DNA of 64,000 bases from positions 3,038,001 to 3,102,000 of the forward strand of contig NZ_CP082923.1 in NCBI RefSeq assembly GCF_019931575.1, read 5' to 3'. The notes beneath the pieces were generated by a model, which saw only the letters and a program-made list of their open reading frames with translations, was not told where the DNA came from and searched no databases. Positions 55,919 through 64,000 of the stretch are shown here, piece after piece. The stretch is from Caulobacter segnis. GTDB lineage: Bacteria > Pseudomonadota > Alphaproteobacteria > Caulobacterales > Caulobacteraceae. Numbering within the stretch: the stretch's first letter is position 1; each line of letters starts with the position of its first letter. The translations under genes and the position numbers were made by a program.

Positions 55919-56227
55919 GCCGCGAAGAGGCCGTCCTCGCGCCGTCACGGCGTGAAGTCTTGATGGTCGAGCGTGGACGGGGAGCGTTTCCGGACGCCGG
56001 CCTTCATGGCGATCGCGCCAGCGGCCGGCTCTCGCGGGGTTCGTGACCCTGGCGACGCGAACCTCGGGGTCCTGCGCCGCTTCGACGTCGTCCACGCGCC
56101 GCTCGGCGGCCAGGTGGAGACGGGTCTCTCTATATGCGGCGGCCTTGCACGGCTCGCCGACAGGCTTCGGCTACGCGATCAACGGCGGCGTCAGCCGATG
56201 ACGTCCCGCCATTGAATCGCGAAAGGC
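55919..56227 (+). other. Gene-free stretch
   Basis: About 310 bases between the glycosylphosphotransferase and the Sel1-like gene. No convincing ORF or RNA gene is visible. Confidence 0.5.
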
Positions 56228-56251
56228 CTGAACCCGGCGTGCCGGGTTCAG
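56228..56251 (-). terminator. Terminator overlapping the Sel1-like stop codon
   Basis: CTGAACCCGG and CCGGGTTCAG form a 10-pair stem with a 4-base loop; the stop codon lies in the stem. On the minus strand it is followed by GCCTTTC, a weak T-tract. Confidence 0.6.
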
Positions 56252-56526
56252 CCGTGGGCGAGCCATTCGCGGGCCTGGCGCTGGGCCTCGGCGACGTCTT
56301 CGCTGGCCATCTCCTGCGACAGCTCCTTGCGGTAGACCTTGGCTTCGACCGAACCGCGCATGGCGGCCAGGTTGAACAGCATGTGGGCCGAGACGTAGTC
56401 CAGCGGCGCGCCGCCCTGACCGGTCGAATACAGCAGGCCCATGCGGAACAGTTCGTCACCCGTCGAGGTGACGGTCGGCAGCGGCAGCGTGGCGACGATG
56501 GCCGGCGGCGCTTCATTCATCATCAT
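56248..56526 (-). CDS. Small Sel1-repeat-like protein
   Basis: 92 residues. One Sel1/TPR-like unit is visible: ELFRMGLLYSTGQGGAPLDY followed by VSAHMLFNLAAMRGSVEAKV and a closing helix with AEAQRQAREWL. The pattern A-x-x-LFNLAA-x-x-G is typical of Sel1 repeats, which bind protein partners. No signal peptide, so it is cytoplasmic. Three consecutive ATG codons at 56526-56518 leave the exact start open. The gene stands alone with its own terminator. Role unknown. Confidence 0.75.
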   Translation of the reverse strand: MMMNEAPPAIVATLPLPTVTSTGDELFRMGLLYSTGQGGAPLDYVSAHMLFNLAAMRGSVEAKVYRKELSQEMASEDVAEAQRQAREWLAHG

Positions 56527-56697
56527 GGCTCATCTCCTCTCTCAAGCTCGTCCCGGCGTTTTGCCGTTCTGAGCCCGAGAGCAGAAAAGTCCTGAGCCAC
56601 TGAACATATAGTTAAGCGCGCGAACATCATAAATGTCGCACCCAATACACCAGTTCTTCAAAGTGATTACCGCGCGTAAACGCCAGTATACGGCGCG

Positions 56698-57423
56698 TTA
56701 ACGCGCTCTCTGGCCAAAGAGGACCTTGCGAGCCTCTTCCGCGGCTTTTCCAGACGCTTGCAGCCCTCCGGACCGCAATTCCGCGCCGAGCTTGAAGCCC
56801 TTCTGAACCGCCTCGCGAGCGCCGACGCGCTCGAACCAGCCCCTCAGATTGGGGAACTCGTCGAGAATGATGCCCTGGTTTTTCCACGGAACAACCCATG
56901 GCCAGCTCATGAAGTCGGCGATGGACAATTGGCCGCAGATGAAATCGCGTCCCTCGAGGCGCTTGTTGAGCACCCCGTACAGCCTGTGGGTCTCGTTGGT
57001 GTAGCGGATGGCGCCGTAGGCGATCTGGCGCTGGTCGGCGATGATCGAGGCGGCATACTGGCGGAAGTGATGGGTCTGGCCGGCCATGGGGCCCAGGCCG
57101 CCCATCTGCCACATCACCCACTGGTCGATCTCGACCCGGTCACGTTCGGTCTCACCGTAGAACTGGCCGGTCTTGCGGCCCAGATACTGCAGGATGGCCC
57201 CGGACTCGAAGATCGAGATCGGCTGGCCGTCCGGCCCCTCCGGATCGACGATGGCCGGCATGCGGTTGTTGGGACTGATGGCCAGGAAGTCCGGCTTGAA
57301 CTGTTCGCCGGTTCCGATGTTCACCGGGATCATCTCGTAGGGCAGACCCATCTCCTCCAGGGCGATGGAGACCTTCCAGCCGTTGGGCGTGGGCCAATAG
57401 TAGAGTTCGATCGGACGGCTCAT
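56698..57423 (-). CDS. Glutathione-dependent disulphide-bond oxidoreductase (YghU/YfcG-like GST)
   Basis: 241 residues from the ATG at 57423, with GGGGAGGG upstream; a longer frame to 57444 lacks a good site. The thioredoxin-like N-terminal domain reads IELYYWPTPNGWKVSIALEE, VNIGTGEQFKPDFLAISPNN and RMPAIVDPEG, with the glutathione contact IFESGAILQYLG. The loop TPNGWK is typical of the Nu-class GSTs YghU and YfcG. The helical domain has QWVMWQMGGLGPMAGQTHHF and YTNETHRLYGVL. These use bound glutathione to reduce disulphides or peroxides. The stop codon lies in a 14-base palindrome GCGCGTTAACGCGC (56693-56706). Confidence 0.92.
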   Translation of the reverse strand: MSRPIELYYWPTPNGWKVSIALEEMGLPYEMIPVNIGTGEQFKPDFLAISPNNRMPAIVDPEGPDGQPISIFESGAILQYLGRKTGQFYGETERDRVEIDQWVMWQMGGLGPMAGQTHHFRQYAASIIADQRQIAYGAIRYTNETHRLYGVLNKRLEGRDFICGQLSIADFMSWPWVVPWKNQGIILDEFPNLRGWFERVGAREAVQKGFKLGAELRSGGLQASGKAAEEARKVLFGQRAR

Positions 57424-57622
57424 CGGCCTTCCCTCCCCGGTCATCTTTGTTGCCTCGCAACATGGTCGCGATGGCCGGTCGCGCCAAGGTCCTGGCCCAG
57501 AAATCCCTGAAAGCGCCGTTCAGGCCGGGTTCAGCCGACGACGCCCATCGTGCGTTTCAAGGTCGAGGGAAGTTTCTCGGCGGCGCCGCGATAGCGCCGC
57601 CCGACCACGAGGAGAAGACGAG

Positions 57623-58141
57623 ATGAAACGTCTGCTGCTGACCATCGCCGCCGTGGCCTCGGTGGCCGCCCCGCTGGCTCTGACAGCGACCGACGCCGCC
57701 GCCCAGGATCGCGGCCGCTGGGAGCATCGCGACCGTGACCGCGACTGGGATCGCGGCGGCTGGGATCGCGGCGGCCGGGATCGCGACCGTCACGATCGCG
57801 ACCGGGGTCACTGGGACAATGGCCGTCACAACGGCTGGGACCGCCACGACCGCTGGGATGGCGGCCGCCATAACGGCTATTATTACAACAATCGTTGGTC
57901 CTACGGCCCGCCACCCGTCGAATATTACGGCCGTCCGGGCTTCCGCCCCGGCTATTCCGCCTGGCGTCGCGGCGCCTATCTTCCCGGGTACTATCGCGAG
58001 CGCGGCTATGTGGTGAACGATTACTATCGCTATCACCTGCGCCCGCCGCCCCGGGGCTACTATTGGTACCGCACCGGCAATGACTACGTGCTGGCCGCCA
58101 TCGCGACGGGCCTGATCTTCGACGTCATCGCCAATCACTAG
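57623..58141 (+). CDS. RcnB-like periplasmic protein with Arg/Asp/His-rich repeat
   Basis: 172 residues. Signal peptide MKRLLLTIAAVASVAAPLAL to about residue 28 (DAAAQ). Residues 30-80 are an unusual low-complexity region of R, D, W, G and H (repeats like RDRD and DRGGWDRGG, then HDRW), followed by a tyrosine/proline/arginine-rich stretch. The C-terminal 40 residues (YYRYHLRPPPRGYYWYRTGN, DYVLAAIATGLIFDVI) match the RcnB family, periplasmic proteins linked to nickel/cobalt tolerance and envelope homeostasis. Metal binding by the His/Asp-rich part is plausible but not shown. Monocistronic. Confidence 0.85.
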   Translation: MKRLLLTIAAVASVAAPLALTATDAAAQDRGRWEHRDRDRDWDRGGWDRGGRDRDRHDRDRGHWDNGRHNGWDRHDRWDGGRHNGYYYNNRWSYGPPPVEYYGRPGFRPGYSAWRRGAYLPGYYRERGYVVNDYYRYHLRPPPRGYYWYRTGNDYVLAAIATGLIFDVIANH

Positions 58142-58334
58142 ACCTGACTGCCTTTGAGCGGTTCGAGACGGCGTCCTGGGCTTTGCCTCGGGGCGCCGTT
58201 TTGCCGCCATGCGCGCCACAACCTCGCCGCGTGTTGGGCGGGATCGCCCGATTGCGAAGTCATTTCGACCGCATTGCCCGGCCAGCGTTGGCCTCGCGTC
58301 ACACTCCGACGCTGAAGCAACATGGTCCCCCCCG

Positions 58335-58685
58335 ATGAAGACCCTGCGCATCACCACCGCCGCGCTCACTCTGGCCGCCGCCGCTTACGCCGGTTCGGCC
58401 CTGGCCCAGACGACGGCGCCGCAGACCACCCCGGCCGATCCCCAGCCGAGCCTGACGACCCCGGCCCCGACGACCGAGACGCCGCCGGCCGCGGATCCCT
58501 CGACCCAGGCCGCGCCGCCGACGTCCGAGACCGCCGCGCCGGCCGACAGCGCCGGCACGCCCAGTTCGGCCACCGCGCCGTCCACGGACGAGCAGGCCGC
58601 GCCCACCGGCGACAAGGCCGGGAAGAAGGCCAAGAAACACAAGAAGCACGCCGACGACCCGGCGGCTCCGAGCCAACCGCAATAA
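58335..58685 (+). CDS. Secreted Ala/Pro/Thr-rich low-complexity protein
   Basis: 116 residues from the ATG at 58335. Signal peptide MKTLRITTAALTLAAAAYAG ends at about 24 (ALAQ). The mature part is almost only A, P, T, S, E and D, with no predicted fold, and ends in a basic segment KKAKKHKKH. Such proteins are common in Caulobacterales periplasms; no family is recognisable. A GC hairpin at 58710-58735 follows. Low complexity makes the coding call depend on the good signal peptide. Confidence 0.65.
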   Translation: MKTLRITTAALTLAAAAYAGSALAQTTAPQTTPADPQPSLTTPAPTTETPPAADPSTQAAPPTSETAAPADSAGTPSSATAPSTDEQAAPTGDKAGKKAKKHKKHADDPAAPSQPQ

Positions 58686-58709
58686 CAAGAAGTTCGCATC
58701 AACGAAGAA

Positions 58710-58735
58710 GGGCCCGTGGCGTCCGCCGCGGGCCC
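58710..58735. terminator. Hairpin between converging genes (secreted protein and gatB)
   Basis: GGGCCCGTGG and CCGCGGGCCC pair over 10 bases (one G-T) around a 6-base loop. It sits between two converging stop codons. No T-tract on the plus strand. Confidence 0.6.
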
Positions 58736-58763
58736 TCGTCGTGTCGGGATGGTCCGAAAGCGC

Positions 58764-60260
58764 CTATTCGACGCCGAGCTTCTTGCGCAGCAGCTCGTTG
58801 ACAGTACCCGGATTGGCCTTGCCGCCGGTGGCCTTCATGACCTGGCCGACGAACCAGCCCAAGGCCTGCGGCTTGTCCTTCACCGCCTCGGCCTTGTCCG
58901 GATTGCCGGCGATCAGCTCGTCGATGGCCTTCTCGATGGCGCCGGTGTCGTTGATCTGCACCAGGCCGCGCTTCTCGACGATCTCGGCGGGGCGGCCTTC
59001 GCCGGCCCACATGTGCTCGAAGACCTCCTTGGCGATCTTCGACGAGATCGTGCCGTTCTCGATCAGCTCAACCAGCTGGGCGATGTCCGACGACGGCAGC
59101 GGCGAGTTGGCGATCTCGTGGCCGCCGGCCGACAGCTTCGACAGCAGCTCGTTGGTCACCCAGTTGGCCACCAGCTTGGCGTCGCGACCTTTCGCGGCGG
59201 CCTCGAAGTAGTCGGCGCGGTCGCTCTCGATGATCAGCACGCCGGCGTCATAGGCCGACAGGCCGTACTGGCTCTGCAGGCGCGCCTTCTTGGCGTCCGG
59301 CAGTTCCGGCAAGGTTTCCTCGATCTGCTTCACCCAGGCCGCGTCCAGGACCAGCGGCAGCAGGTCCGGATCGGGGAAGTAGCGGTAGTCGTGCGCCTCT
59401 TCCTTGCTGCGCATCGAACGAGTCTCGCCCTTGGTCGGATCGAACAGGCGGGTCTCCTGGTCGATCTTGCCGCCGTCCTCCAGGATCTCGATCTGGCGAC
59501 GGGCCTCGTACTCGATGGCCTGCTGGATGTAGCGATAGCTGTTGACGTTCTTGATCTCGCAGCGCGTGCCCAGGTGCTTGAAGCTGCCCGTCTCGCGGAA
59601 CTTCTCGTAGTCGCCGGGGCGGCAGACCGAGACGTTGACGTCGGCGCGCAGGTTGCCCTTTTCCATGTCACCGTCGCAGGTGCCCAGGTAGACGAGGATG
59701 GTGCGCAGCTTCTTGACGTAGGCGGCCGCTTCTTCCGAAGTTCTCATGTCGGGCTTGGAGACGATCTCCATCAGCGCCGTGCCGGCGCGGTTCAGGTCGA
59801 CATAGGTCGCATTCGGATCCTGGTCGTGCAGCGACTTGCCCGCGTCCTGTTCCAGGTGCAGGCGCTCGATGCGCACGTCGAAGGTCGTGCCGTCATCGCG
59901 CTCGACCGTCACCACGCCCTCGCCGACGATCGGCTGGTCGAACTGGCTGATCTGATAGCCCTGCGGCAGGTCGGGGTAGAAGTAGTTCTTCCGGTCGAAG
60001 CGGCTCTTCAGGTTGATCTGGGCCTTCAGGCCCAGGCCCGTCTTCACCGCCTGCTCGACGCAGTACTTGTTGAGCACCGGCAGCATGCCCGGCATGGCCG
60101 CGTCCACGAGGCTGACCTGCTCGTTCGGCCCCGCGCCGAAGCCGACGGCGGCGCCGGAGAACAGCTTCGACTTGCTGGCCACCTGAGCGTGGACCTCCAG
60201 GCCCAGAACGATTTCCCACGGGCCGGTGCGGCCTTGGATCACTTTGGAATCTTGCGTCAT
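58764..60260 (-). CDS. gatB: Aspartyl/glutamyl-tRNA amidotransferase subunit B
   Basis: 498 residues, the normal GatB length. [20 protein letters not shown] at the start, [59 protein letters not shown] and the zinc/ATP region [18 protein letters not shown] are diagnostic; the C-terminal YqeY-like tail with [12 protein letters not shown] contacts the tRNA. With GatA and GatC it converts misacylated Glu-tRNA(Gln) and Asp-tRNA(Asn) to the amidated forms in the cytoplasm. It is not adjacent to gatA: a membrane-anchored Pro/Ala-rich gene on the other strand lies between. Confidence 0.97.
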   Translation of the reverse strand: MTQDSKVIQGRTGPWEIVLGLEVHAQVASKSKLFSGAAVGFGAGPNEQVSLVDAAMPGMLPVLNKYCVEQAVKTGLGLKAQINLKSRFDRKNYFYPDLPQGYQISQFDQPIVGEGVVTVERDDGTTFDVRIERLHLEQDAGKSLHDQDPNATYVDLNRAGTALMEIVSKPDMRTSEEAAAYVKKLRTILVYLGTCDGDMEKGNLRADVNVSVCRPGDYEKFRETGSFKHLGTRCEIKNVNSYRYIQQAIEYEARRQIEILEDGGKIDQETRLFDPTKGETRSMRSKEEAHDYRYFPDPDLLPLVLDAAWVKQIEETLPELPDAKKARLQSQYGLSAYDAGVLIIESDRADYFEAAAKGRDAKLVANWVTNELLSKLSAGGHEIANSPLPSSDIAQLVELIENGTISSKIAKEVFEHMWAGEGRPAEIVEKRGLVQINDTGAIEKAIDELIAGNPDKAEAVKDKPQALGWFVGQVMKATGGKANPGTVNELLRKKLGVE

Positions 60261-60500
60261 GGCCGTCTCTCTACATCAAGCGGACCGTGGCCGAAAAGCT
60301 CTGGGACATATCCGGCGAGCATCTTCGACAATCCAGGGCCGGCAAGGCTTTGAAGTTGTTCCCAGGAAGCGGAGCCGTTCGATTTTCGCCCTTCCAGAAT
60401 AAGGCCAGATTTCGTCAAATCCGGCGCCATTGCGGGGCAAGGGAACCGTCGAGTTATCGCGTCGTTCATTTTCTCGAACAGCTCACTCACGGAGGTAGAA

Positions 60501-61100
60501 ATGCCCACCGCTCGCACCATTCGGTCGACTCTGAACTTCGACGCTCCGGAACCGGTTGTCACGACCGATTCCAATGCTTCGGCTCTGTTTCCGGCCCAGC
60601 CGATCTATGCTCGTACGCCGAAGAAGAAGGCGTCCAACAACCTGCCGCTTCTGGTCGGCGTCCCGGTCCTGGCCGTCGCGGCTGGCGCCCTGATCTGGGG
60701 CATGACCACCCAGCGCGCCGAGGCCCCGACCGATCCGCAGTCGCTGAAGGTCGCCGCCGCCGAAAGCCCCGCGCCGCTGACGACGCCGCTGCCCCCCGAG
60801 ACCTCGGCCACGCCGGCCCCGATCCCGCAGCCTACCGAGATCGCCGCCAACGAGACGCCGGCCCCCGCCCCGGTCGCTAGAACGACTACGCCGCGCGCCG
60901 CTGCTCCGGCCCGTCGCGCCGCCCCGGTCCGCGAGACCGCGCCGGCCGCCGAGAGCGCCTCGGCCAATGTCAGCGCCACCGTTCCGGCCACGCCGCCGAC
61001 CGTGAGCGCCCCGATCGCCGAGCCGGCCCCGCTGGTCGTCCCGCCGCCGGCCGCGCCGCAGCCGGTCCAGGCCGTCCCGGAGCCCAGCGCCCCGATGTAA
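60501..61100 (+). CDS. Single-pass membrane protein with Pro/Ala-rich extracytoplasmic region
   Basis: 199 residues from the ATG at 60501, with GGAGG nine bases upstream. A ~45-residue cytoplasmic head ends in TPKKKASNN, then one transmembrane helix (about 47-67, LPLLVGVPVLAVAAGALIWG). The remaining ~130 residues are proline/alanine/threonine-rich and without fold. The layout recalls the linker of TonB- or TolA-like proteins but no C-terminal domain is present. Head-strand arrangement suggests a basic-residue anchor. It sits between gatB and gatA on the opposite strand. No family recognised. Confidence 0.75.
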   Translation: MPTARTIRSTLNFDAPEPVVTTDSNASALFPAQPIYARTPKKKASNNLPLLVGVPVLAVAAGALIWGMTTQRAEAPTDPQSLKVAAAESPAPLTTPLPPETSATPAPIPQPTEIAANETPAPAPVARTTTPRAAAPARRAAPVRETAPAAESASANVSATVPATPPTVSAPIAEPAPLVVPPPAAPQPVQAVPEPSAPM

Positions 61101-61130
61101 CCCGCCAGGGTCCCACACCCCGAAACGAAG

Positions 61131-61160
61131 AAGGGCGGCTCCACCGGAGCCGCCCTTTTC
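61131..61160 (+). terminator. Rho-independent terminator, probably bidirectional
   Basis: AAGGGCGGCTCC (61131-61142) pairs with GGAGCCGCCCTT (61146-61157) across a 3-base loop and is followed by TTTT. It ends the plus-strand gene; the AA on its other side also gives a short T-run for gatA. Confidence 0.85.
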
Positions 61161-61163
61161 ATG

Positions 61164-62632
61164 TCACCACCACTTCTCGGCCTTGGCCGAGAAGCCCGCG
61201 GCCTTCTCGACCGCCCCGGCGACAGAGAACACCGTGCCCTCGTCCAGGGGCTTGCCGATGATCTGCAGGCCCAGCGGCAGGCCGTTGGCGTCGAGGCCGG
61301 CGGGCAGGGACAGGCCCGGCAGACCCGCCAGGTTCGTCGTCACCGTGAAGACGTCGTTCAGGTACATGGCGATCGGGTCGTTGCTGTTCTCGCCCAGGCC
61401 GAACGCCGCGACGGCGCGGTCGGGGTGAGGATCGCGTCGCACTTCTCCCACGCCGCGTCGAAGTCCTCGGCGATGCGGCGACGCACCTTCAAAGCCTTCA
61501 GGTAGTAGGCGTCGTAGTAGCCGGCGCTCAGCACATAGGTGCCGATCAGAATGCGGCGCTTGACCTCGTCGCCGAAACCCGAGGCGCGGGTGTGCTCGTA
61601 GATCTCGGTCAGGTTGGCGCCGTCCTCGCGCAGGCCGTAGCGCATGCCGTCGTAGCGGGCCAAATTCGAGGACGCTTCGGCCGGGGCCACGATGTAGTAG
61701 GCCGGCAGGGCGTACTTGGTGTGCGGCAGGCTGATGTCGACGATCTCGCAGCCGGCCTCCTTCAGCCAGGCGACGCCGTCGGCCCACAGCTTCTCGATCT
61801 CGGCCGGCATGTTGTCGACGCGGTATTCCTTCGGAATGCCGATGCGCAGGCCCTTGACCGACTTGCCGACGAACTGGGTGAAGTCCGGAACCGGGATGTC
61901 GAGGCTGGTCGAGTCCTTGGGGTCGTGACCCGACATCGAGGTCAGCAGCAGGGCCGCATCCTCGACGGTCTTGGCGATCGGCCCGGCCTGGTCCAGCGAG
62001 CTGGCGAAGGCCACGACGCCCCAGCGCGAGCAGCGGCCGTAGGTCGGCTTGATGCCGACGGTGCCGGTGAAGGCGGCCGGCTGGCGGATCGAGCCGCCAG
62101 TGTCGGTGGCCGTGGCGCCCAGGCACAGGTCGGCGGCGACGGCGGCGGCCGAACCGCCCGAGCTGCCGCCCGGAGTCAGGGCCTTGTTCGAGTTCGCCGC
62201 GCGCCAGGGATTGGTGACCGGACCGAAGTAGCTGGTCTCGTTCGACGAGCCCATGGCGAACTGGTCGAGGTTCAGCTTGCCCAGCATCACCGCGCCGTCG
62301 CGCCACAGCTGGCTGGTGACGGTCGACTCGTAGGTCGGCACGAAGTTCTCGAGGATCTTCGAGCAGGCCGTGGTGCGCACGCCGTCGGTGCAGAACAGGT
62401 CCTTGACCCCGAGCGGCGCGCCTTCCAGCGGGCCGGCCTCGCCTAGAGCCCGGCGGGCGTCGGACTTGGCGGCCATGTCCAGGGCCTTTTCCGGGGTCTC
62501 CAGGATATAGGCGTTGAGGCCGCGCGCGGCCTCGACGGCCTCGATGTGGGCCTGGGTGAGTTCGACCGAGGTGAACTCGCGCTTGGTCAGGCCGTCGACG
62601 GCGGCCTTCAGGGTCAGCTTCGTCAGGCTCAT
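61164..62632 (-). pseudogene. gatA: Glutamyl-tRNA(Gln) amidotransferase subunit A with a one-base frameshift
   Basis: The first ~405 codons are an intact amidase-signature protein: [20 protein letters not shown] holds the catalytic Lys, [17 protein letters not shown] and [20 protein letters not shown] hold the Ser-cisSer-Lys triad, and [12 protein letters not shown] follows. The frame breaks after [11 protein letters not shown]: the expected [20 protein letters not shown] continues in another frame to the normal C terminus [11 protein letters not shown]. One G/C base is missing near 61405-61411 (minus strand reads CCGTCGCGGCG where CCGTCGGCGGCG is expected). With that base restored the protein has 489 residues, the family length. 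GatA is essential where GlnRS or AsnRS is absent, so a base-calling error is more likely than true loss. Confidence 0.9.
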
Positions 62633-62919
62633 TATTCGACGACCTTCGGCACGACGAAGAAGTTGTTGATCGACTTGGGGGCGTTGCTGGTCACGCGGGC
62701 CGGATCGCCGCCCATGGTGACGACGTCTTCGCGCAGCGGCAGGCCCGAGGCCACGACGCTGGTCAGCGGCTCGCAGCCGTCGGTGTCGACCTCGGCTAGC
62801 TGCTCGATCCAGGTCATGATGCCGTTGAGCTCCTGGGCCAGGGCCTCGATGCGCTCTTCGGGTTCGGCGATGCGGGCGAGCCGGGCGACCTTCCGCACCG
62901 TGGCGGCGTCAATGGCCAT
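62632..62919 (-). CDS. gatC: Aspartyl/glutamyl-tRNA amidotransferase subunit C
   Basis: 95 residues, full length. Family pattern: [17 protein letters not shown] at the N terminus, [20 protein letters not shown], then [18 protein letters not shown] and the C-terminal [11 protein letters not shown] that wraps around GatA. It stabilises the GatAB complex. Its stop shares one base with the gatA start (TAATG), so the two are translationally coupled. Divergent from ruvX over 82 bases, which must contain both promoters. Confidence 0.96.
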   Translation of the reverse strand: MAIDAATVRKVARLARIAEPEERIEALAQELNGIMTWIEQLAEVDTDGCEPLTSVVASGLPLREDVVTMGGDPARVTSNAPKSINNFFVVPKVVE

Positions 62920-63001
62920 GGGGATCTCCTGAAATTCGAGAGCGTGGGTTAGCGGTCCAACGCGGTTGTTTCAAGCGGCGCGGCTCCTGATAAAGAGAGC
63001 C

Positions 63002-63472
63002 ATGCCCGTTCTCGACATCGAAGCCTTCGCCGCCGCCCTGCCCCAGTACGCTCCGATCGTGGGCCTGGACCCGGGCGAGAAGACCATTGGGGTCGCCGTC
63101 TCGGACGTCACCCGCACGGTCGCCAGCCCGCTGGCCCTGATCGAGAAGACCAAGTTCACCCAGGACGCCGAGGCGCTGTTCAAGCTGATGGACAGCCGGG
63201 GCGCCATCGGCATCGTGGTCGGCCTGCCGATGAACATGGACGGCACCGAGGGCGTCCGCTGCCAGTCCAACCGCGCCCTGGCCCGCAACCTGCTGCGCCT
63301 GAAGCCCGACCTGCCGATCACCTTCTGGGACGAGCGTCTGTCGACGGCGGCGGTGACGCGGGTGCTGATCGACGAGCATGACGTGTCTCGCAAGCGCCGG
63401 GACCAGGTCGTGGACAAGATGGCGGCGGGCTGGATCCTGCAGGGGGCGTTGGAGCGGCTGCGGTCTCTGTAG
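63002..63472 (+). CDS. ruvX: Putative pre-16S rRNA nuclease / Holliday-junction resolvase-like protein
   Basis: 156 residues from the ATG at 63002. RNase H-like fold of the YqgF family: PIVGLDPGEKTIGVAVSDV with the catalytic Asp, IGIVVGLPMNMDGTEGVRCQ, and ITFWDERLSTAAV with the second acidic residue, then KMAAGWILQGAL. Members process the 5' end of 16S rRNA (E. coli YqgF/RuvX), and some cleave branched DNA. The gene is divergent from gatC, a neighbourhood often seen in alphaproteobacteria. Confidence 0.94.
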   Translation: MPVLDIEAFAAALPQYAPIVGLDPGEKTIGVAVSDVTRTVASPLALIEKTKFTQDAEALFKLMDSRGAIGIVVGLPMNMDGTEGVRCQSNRALARNLLRLKPDLPITFWDERLSTAAVTRVLIDEHDVSRKRRDQVVDKMAAGWILQGALERLRSL

Positions 63473-63529
63473 CCCCCATCCGCCTTGATGGGGGGGACGC
63501 GATCTATCGACCACGCGCCTGAAGCTGCG

Positions 63530-64000
63530 AGTTGATGGAAAGGGACGCGGAGCGCCGGACGACGTCCGGAGTTGGATAGGGTTGATACCGTTTCGACGAA
63601 GCCCGAACGCTCCGCGCGGTCGTTATCCGCCAGCGTCCCGTCAGGTGGCCCTGTTGAGGCCTTAACGGGACCTGGGTTCCTCCGTTTCCGAAAGCGCCCA
63701 GAGGTCGAAGAGGACGGGCTTTCAGCCGGACACGCCCTTTGGCCTTCGACCACGCCGGCGGCGGGCGGGCCTGGCCAGCAACCAGGTCCCCGGACCGTCC
63801 GAGTATCCCCCTCGGACCTTGGCCCCGCTCGATCGCCCCCCGCCGCCACGATGGTCGCTGGCCACGCGCCCTTTCCTCGCGACGAGGTGGGACCAGTATG
63901 AGGTCGGGATTCAACGCGGATCATTCGAAGGCGCGTAAAACTGAGAAGTGGTTGATTTCACGGGGTTCGAGTTCGCAAATGCGGATCATGGAGCGCGCTC
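63530..64000 (-). repeat. Dispersed ~500 bp intergenic repeat, copy B (runs to the window edge)
   Basis: Reverse complement of this stretch aligns with 18353-18860. Strongest matches: 63870-63998 (two ATGATCCGC motifs 65 bases apart, GAAATCAA, CATACT) and 63535-63620. The latter has the nested hairpin: 63547-63554 with 63608-63615, plus CCGGAC-GAC-GTCCGG at 63555-63569. The middle part has diverged heavily. The right edge may continue past the window. It fills the region after ruvX. Confidence 0.75.
63921..63989 (-). other. Conserved 22-codon mini-ORF in repeat copy B
   Basis: ATG at 63989 to TGA at 63921, beginning MIRICELE. Same length, start and stop as in copy A. Relative to copy A there are 18 base differences in 69, of which only three are at second codon positions, and no indels. 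Translation is unproven. Confidence 0.3.

Noticed and set aside
62971..63924. Minus-strand 317-codon ORF starting MIRVESRPHT
   Set aside because: It runs through repeat copy B and then antisense to ruvX. In copy A the corresponding second ATG meets a stop after 13 codons, so the long frame is not conserved.

Overview
The window reads as a chromosomal segment of a high-GC alphaproteobacterium, most likely Caulobacter or a close relative. The reasons are the density of TonB-dependent receptors (TBDRs) paired with sugar-catabolic genes, a FecI/FecR-controlled receptor locus, the manC/manB and rml cassettes, and the overall codon style. Species assignment is inference; no 16S gene is present.

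Positions 1-9.3 kb form a carbohydrate-uptake locus. A truncated TBDR and a ROK repressor lie on the plus strand. A minus-strand operon follows: TBDR, flavin-dependent tryptophan-halogenase-like protein, GH27 alpha-galactosidase, ROK sugar kinase. The natural reading is uptake and hydrolysis of an alpha-galactoside, followed by phosphorylation of the released sugar. Positions 9.4-11.5 kb hold two small secreted proteins and a GST. Positions 11.5-20.5 kb hold two tandem paralogous TBDRs (the first with an STN signalling domain), a divergent FecI sigma factor, its FecR regulator, a ~500 bp dispersed repeat and an exported M20 amidohydrolase. Positions 20.5-22 kb hold a tiny HTH-like protein and an AraC regulator. 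Positions 22.4-25.4 kb are a decayed locus: a DUF4450-like gene start fused to the broken 3' part of a TBDR.

Positions 25.7-54.3 kb are devoted to surface polysaccharide. manC and manB are convergent around a shared terminator. A DUF1800/DUF1501 gene pair follows, then tRNA-Cys, then a long minus-strand cluster. That cluster contains, in transcription order, an initiating sugar-phosphate transferase, ugd, UDP-glucuronate epimerase, rfbCBDA (dTDP-rhamnose), two glycosyltransferases, Wzy, Wzx, an acetyltransferase, a pyruvyltransferase, an F420-hydrogenase-beta-like protein, another glycosyltransferase and an acyltransferase. A second DUF1800/DUF1501 pair closes it. The two pairs share a 2,279 bp stretch in which I see no difference, inside genes whose ends have diverged, which is the signature of gene conversion. 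A tyrosine integrase next to tRNA-Ser(GCU) marks an integration site. The distal part of the cluster (about 32.5-42 kb) is visibly more AT-rich than its surroundings and looks acquired.

Positions 54.4-64 kb return to core genome: a polyprenyl glycosylphosphotransferase, a Sel1-like protein, a GST, an RcnB-like protein, gatB, gatA (with a one-base frameshift), gatC and ruvX. A second, inverted copy of the ~500 bp dispersed repeat ends the window. That repeat family, with a conserved 22-codon mini-ORF at one end and a conserved nested hairpin at the other, and the gene-conversion tract are the two observations I consider most worth follow-up.
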